From: Thermothelomyces thermophilus ATCC 42464
Lineage: Eukaryota > Ascomycota > Sordariomycetes > Sordariales > Chaetomiaceae
Reading direction: 5' to 3'
Assembly (NCBI RefSeq): GCF_000226095.1
Contig: NC_016477.1
Location: 1,984,001-2,048,000, forward strand
DNA length: 64,000 bases
In this document: positions 60,212-64,000 of the stretch, one piece after another
How the letters are laid out: each line of letters begins with the position of its first letter
Numbering within the stretch: the stretch's first letter is position 1
The notes under the pieces: model-generated
Told to the model about the DNA's origin: nothing
Seen by the model: only the letters and a program-made list of their open reading frames with translations
Databases searched by the model: none
Translations under genes and position numbers: made by a program

Positions 60212-62473
60212 ATGGTTCAGAACGGAGGAGACTTCGACCTCGACATCGACATGGCTACCGACGTCACGGCCGAACAGCTGCTCACTCAGCTTGGTCAACT
60301 CCAGCAGCGGATCCAGGAGTTGGACCAGAGAGACAAGGCTGCTTAAGCTCGAATCAAGGAACTCGAGAATCGCGAAAAGTACTCGTAGAAGTTGGTCAAC
60401 GAGGCCTACGCCAAAATCGAAGCGCTCGAGACCGCCAAGGCGAGCCGCATCAAGATCGAACCACCTAGTAAATACGGAGGAACCAAGGAGGATCTCGTAG
60501 GATTCCTGATAAACCTCCGATCCTACTTCTGGCTTAATAACGACAAGTTTCTAGACGACAAAGCCAAAGTCCTCTACGCAGCCATAAGACTAGAGGGCAA
60601 GGTACTCAGATGGTTCGAGCCTACGTGGAACGACTATCTCACTGAGGAAGACGAAGACGACCGAGACGCGTTCACATAGGCAGTCTTCCGATCTTATAAC
60701 CATTTCGAAGAAGAGCTTCGAAAGGTTTTCGGCGATAAAGACGAGAAGATTCATACGCAAGAAAGACTCGTTAATCTTCGATAGACCAAGTCAGCAGCCT
60801 CCTACGCTATATAGTTTAGATAGGACATGCTCAAGTCTTAGCTTAATGACGAGGCGTTAATGTAACTGTTCTACAACGGCTTAAAGGAAAAGGTCAAGGA
60901 CGAGCTGTACAAGTACGACCGGCCTAAGACCCTAGACAAATATATCATACAGGCCATCAGAATCGATGATCGACTCTACACACGAGAGTAGTAGAAACGA
61001 GGTTGAATGAACGGAACCACGGTTAAGGCTAACGACAAGAAAAAGCGAGCGTACGTTAGTACCTTGTATGGGACGCACCCCGGAGCTATAGATATGGACG
61101 CAGCGTAGAAGCAGGACTAGAAGAAGGCGACCAAAGACAAGTCCAATGTTACCTACTATAACTGCGGAAAGAAAGGGCATTATAAGCGAGAATGCTAAAG
61201 CCCAAAGAAAGAATAGAAGCTAGTCCCTGGAAAAGAAATCGCGGACATCGACGAAACCACTAAGAACGTTACCGAAGTAGTAGCCACGAGCTACGAAGAC
61301 AAGGACAGTGACACGGACAGTCTCGGACACGACGGCAACGGTAAAGACGAACAAGCACCGTACTCCGAACTAGTCACTATGGACCTAGAGACAGGTCTTG
61401 CCGAATGGGACATGGCAGGAGAGTATGCGCCGCCAATTTCGATTCTCCTAACCTTGAGGCAGTGAGGTTTCATAGTCACGTAGAGGCAGGATAGATCGTG
61501 GACAACCGACACCTAAGGAATCGAAAGACCCGGACCTAATATTCTATTCCTCTAGGAACGAATCAAATGGTACCGTAATGAAGTTTTCCGACTTAATACG
61601 GAACTATGTAAACGGGATAGACGCTTGACTTGACTTGCCTAGCAGAGCGATAAGATAAAGGATGAAATAAGGGAACTCCGACGTATTATAGAAGCTATTA
61701 AAGGAGAACAGCCTATAATATATAATAGACCTGATAGCTATGCTGAGTATCTTGACAACTAGCAACTTAGTAACGACGTATAGAACCTAGAATACTAGTT
61801 TATATACGCAAACCGCGGAAAAGACGAGCATATGTGGGAAAGCTACTAGAAGAAACACTTCTATCTTAGCATTAGAGTACCTACAGTCTACGTACAGTGG
61901 GAAGGATTTGGAAAAGAATTCTAATACCTCCTAGGCGATACTACATAACTATACCCTCGACACGAGGCACATGTACAAGTGCCCTGGTTCTAATGTATAG
62001 TATACGAATGCCGATATCACTTCCGCGACAAATTCGAAAACAATCACTAGCCGACCTAATAGGAAAACGGGGACAGAGGCTTGTACCCTATAGAATAGGT
62101 CTATAATATAGGAAATAGAGTAGCCGAATTGCTCTAGAAGATCGAAGCCTGTGATCTAGGAAGCATTACGATAGTTCTAAGACGAGCCTGGCCTAGGCAC
62201 TGCGGAACCGGACGAGACATATAGGACTCGTGCTAGAGCAACGATTGCCTCTATCATGCGGACAAAAAGAAATTACGAATTCGGGAGCTTCAGATGAAGC
62301 TATGGCACATACGATGGAAAGCGGAACGGACCTAATAGTAGGAAGCCACAAGCACTTAATGGCTTACAGAAATGAGCACGATCGACGAAGCTGCTATTAG
62401 CCAAACAACCGGAGAGGTCAGCACTGACCTGGGAAACAGGTCAGGGCCCTTCAAGGGGCCCGGAAACCATTAA
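60212..62473 (+). pseudogene. Gypsy-1 copy F gag
   Basis: ATG 60212 (MVQNGGDFDLDIDMATDV) to TAA 62471-62473, 753 codons. Coiled coil about residues 18-75. Capsid-like segment from residue 75 (open at 60392-60679, including IKIEPPSKYGGTKEDLVGFL). Knuckle near 61154-61196 reading YNCGKKGHYKREC, with its first Cys now Tyr. A long extension of about 420 residues follows, with acidic and coil-prone stretches (DEIRELRRIIEAIKGE). Still stopped by RIP-type TAA/TAG, for example after DKAA near 60344. Capsid and RNA-binding role by family. Confidence 0.9.
62431..62461 (+). promoter_or_regulatory. gag-pol -1 frameshift signal, copy F (unmutated)
   Basis: GGGAAAC (62431-62437) in zero-frame phase G-GGA-AAC, spacer AGGTCA, hairpin GGGCCC-TTCAAG-GGGCCC (62444-62461), gag stop 9 nt later. 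The heptamer also lies in an inverted repeat TGACCTGGGAAACAGGTCA. Slipping back one base enters the frame of DSGA (62650) and YLDD (63826). Confidence 0.8.
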
Positions 62474-64000
62474 CGCCCACGTAGCGGCAAGTGGTAGCGT
62501 AGTACAGGAGGAACTGGCGCAAGAGACCACTATACCGAGACCTCCCGGCAGAAACATAGGAAATCGCCGCAATCTTTGGATGACGGCGGCAAGACAAGCA
62601 GCTATAGATAACAGCATAGTAGAAACAGCACGAAATGCTCGTACTAGTAGATAGTGGAGCAGAGATGAATCTGATTTCGCCGACACTTGTAAATCAGCTA
62701 CAGATACCCTGGAGAATGAAGCGGAAGCATGGCATAGTCAAAGGGCCATTTCCGACGTAATAGGTATATAGGGAGACCAAACCGATCGATATCACTATGG
62801 CAGGGAAGACTACAGTAGTCATATTTAGCATCGTGGACATAGGCAACGACAAAGACATGATATTGGGGTTACTATGGCATGAAGATTACGACCCGGACAT
62901 CAGCTAGAAGAATGGTAGCCACCTACGACCCTAAACGGAGTCGTATTCGACCAGCGAGATAGGGAGCACACAAGGATCGCGAGCAGACGATGCTTAGAGA
63001 AAGGCATGTCCTACAGATCCACCGCAAGAGACAGACAGTGGCAGGCAGACCACTACGGACTCTAGAAGAAGCGGCATAACGATACCGACGTTACAACAGG
63101 AGGAACGAGCTGAATTGCCGATAGCTATTCTCTCCGTTGACGAATACGGAGCACTACAATAGGAGCAGTAGGTTGAGATAGGAGAAATCGCTAGTATCGC
63201 CATAGATAGAACCAAGTTCGTATACTACTAGAAAACCGAGAGACAAGACAAGACTAGGGAAGTACCGAAGGAATACGAAGGACACCTAGCATTCGAACCG
63301 AAGTATCTAGAAGGATTACCAGAACACGGCCTATAGGATTACGAGATCAAGCTCAAGGAAGGAGCACGACTAAAGTTCTTTAAGATTTACTATACGAGCT
63401 AGACATAGGACGAAGAACTTAAGCGATATTTGGAGGAGAACCTTCGAAGAGGACATATCCGCCTGTCGACATCGCCAACAGGCTACCTAATCCTGTTTAT
63501 GCCCAAGAAAGACGGAAAGCTACGGTTATACGTCGACTATCGGCAACTCAACGAACAGACCGTGAAAAATCGATACCCGTTACCGCTAATCTCACGGCTC
63601 CGAGATCAGTTGGCAGGAGCCTAATATTTCACGCGTCTTGACTTGCCATCGGCCTACAACCACATACGGATCAAAGAAGGCGACAAGTAGAAAACGGCCT
63701 TTAGGACACCTTATAGCCACTACGAGTACCTCATCATGCCATTTGGACTTACGAACGTACCGGCAACGTTCCAAGCCCTGATTGATCAAGCTATCCGACC
63801 CTTTCTCGACAAATTTACGGTATATTATCTCGACGATATACTCATCTTCTCTAAGACGATAGACGAACACCGGAAGTATATAAAAGCAGTGCTAGACGTG
63901 CTATACGCGTACAAGCTATTAGTCAACAAGGGAAAGAGCGAATTCCACGTCAGGAAAACGGTGTTTCTAGGATACGAGATATCCCTAGGACAAATCCGGA
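62437..64000 (+). pseudogene. Gypsy-1 copy F pol, protease to RT (partial)
   Basis: Pol in the -1 phase. Protease MLVLVDSGAEMNLISPTLV with DSGA at 62650-62661. A spacer of about 250 codons. RT is open at 63430-63624 ([20 protein letters not shown]). YLDD is at 63826-63837 in VYYLDDILIFS. The frame is free of indels, with scattered RIP-type stops. RNase H, integrase and chromodomain lie beyond the window. Confidence 0.9.

Larger units (their letters stand above)
59733..64000 (+). mobile_element. Gypsy-1 copy F, least mutated, cut by window end
   Basis: 5' LTR 59733-60184, gag and pol up to RT. GC-richer than the other copies, with longer open stretches and intact ATG, slippery site, DSGA and YLDD. 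Probably the youngest insertion seen, or one that met fewer RIP cycles. Confidence 0.92.

Noticed and set aside
1-64000. Mitochondrial or bacterial origin because of low GC
   Set aside because: Low GC comes from transitions in repeated DNA only; unrepeated U3s and the 88-bp segment are GC-balanced. LTR Gypsy elements with chromodomains are eukaryotic.

Overview
This window looks like an AT-rich, repeat-only block from the nuclear genome of a filamentous ascomycete. Almost everything in it is LTR retrotransposon. Related copies differ nearly only by C-to-T and G-to-A changes, with CpA/TpG turned into TpA, so Gln, Arg and Trp codons became TAA, TGA and TAG. That is the mark of repeat-induced point mutation (RIP). 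I see no host gene, tRNA or rRNA.

Two Ty3/Gypsy families fill the window. Gypsy-1 (about 7.5 kb, LTR 418-452 bp, 5-bp target duplications) has a 753-codon gag, a -1 frameshift signal, pol with protease, RT, RNase H and integrase, and a C-terminal chromodomain. An antisense Cys-rich gene lies before its 3' LTR. Its primer-binding site pairs with its own LTR, as in self-priming Tf1/sushi elements. Gypsy-2 (about 11.9 kb, LTR 451 bp, 4-bp duplications) has gag-pol in one frame, then two unrecognised head-to-head genes (here ORF4 and ORF3) before the 3' LTR.

Layout. 1-6148: Gypsy-1 copy E0, minus strand, cut by the window edge. 6154-7423: Ty1/Copia-like integrase fragment. 7424-7640 and 27153-27387: the two halves of the 5' LTR of Gypsy-2 copy C, split by Gypsy-2 copy A (7641-27148), which itself holds Gypsy-1 copy B (13268-20834). 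27388-31418: C interior. 31419-32228: start of Gypsy-2 copy D, inserted in C. 32229-38237: minus-strand Gypsy-1 (E-L). 38238-39173: C interior, inverted. 39174-50749: rest of D, inverted, with a solo Gypsy-1 LTR (39768-40214). 50750-58267: plus-strand Gypsy-1 (E-R). 58268-59644: C interior again. 59733-64000: the least mutated Gypsy-1 copy, F, cut by the window end.

Target duplications and LTR subtypes show that E-L and E-R are recombinants of two original elements. A crossover between them inverted at least the 12.5 kb between them. Undoing it makes C and D colinear. Points of most interest: this inversion, the frameshift cassette, the covarying self-priming site, the two extra Gypsy-2 genes and the antisense Gypsy-1 gene.
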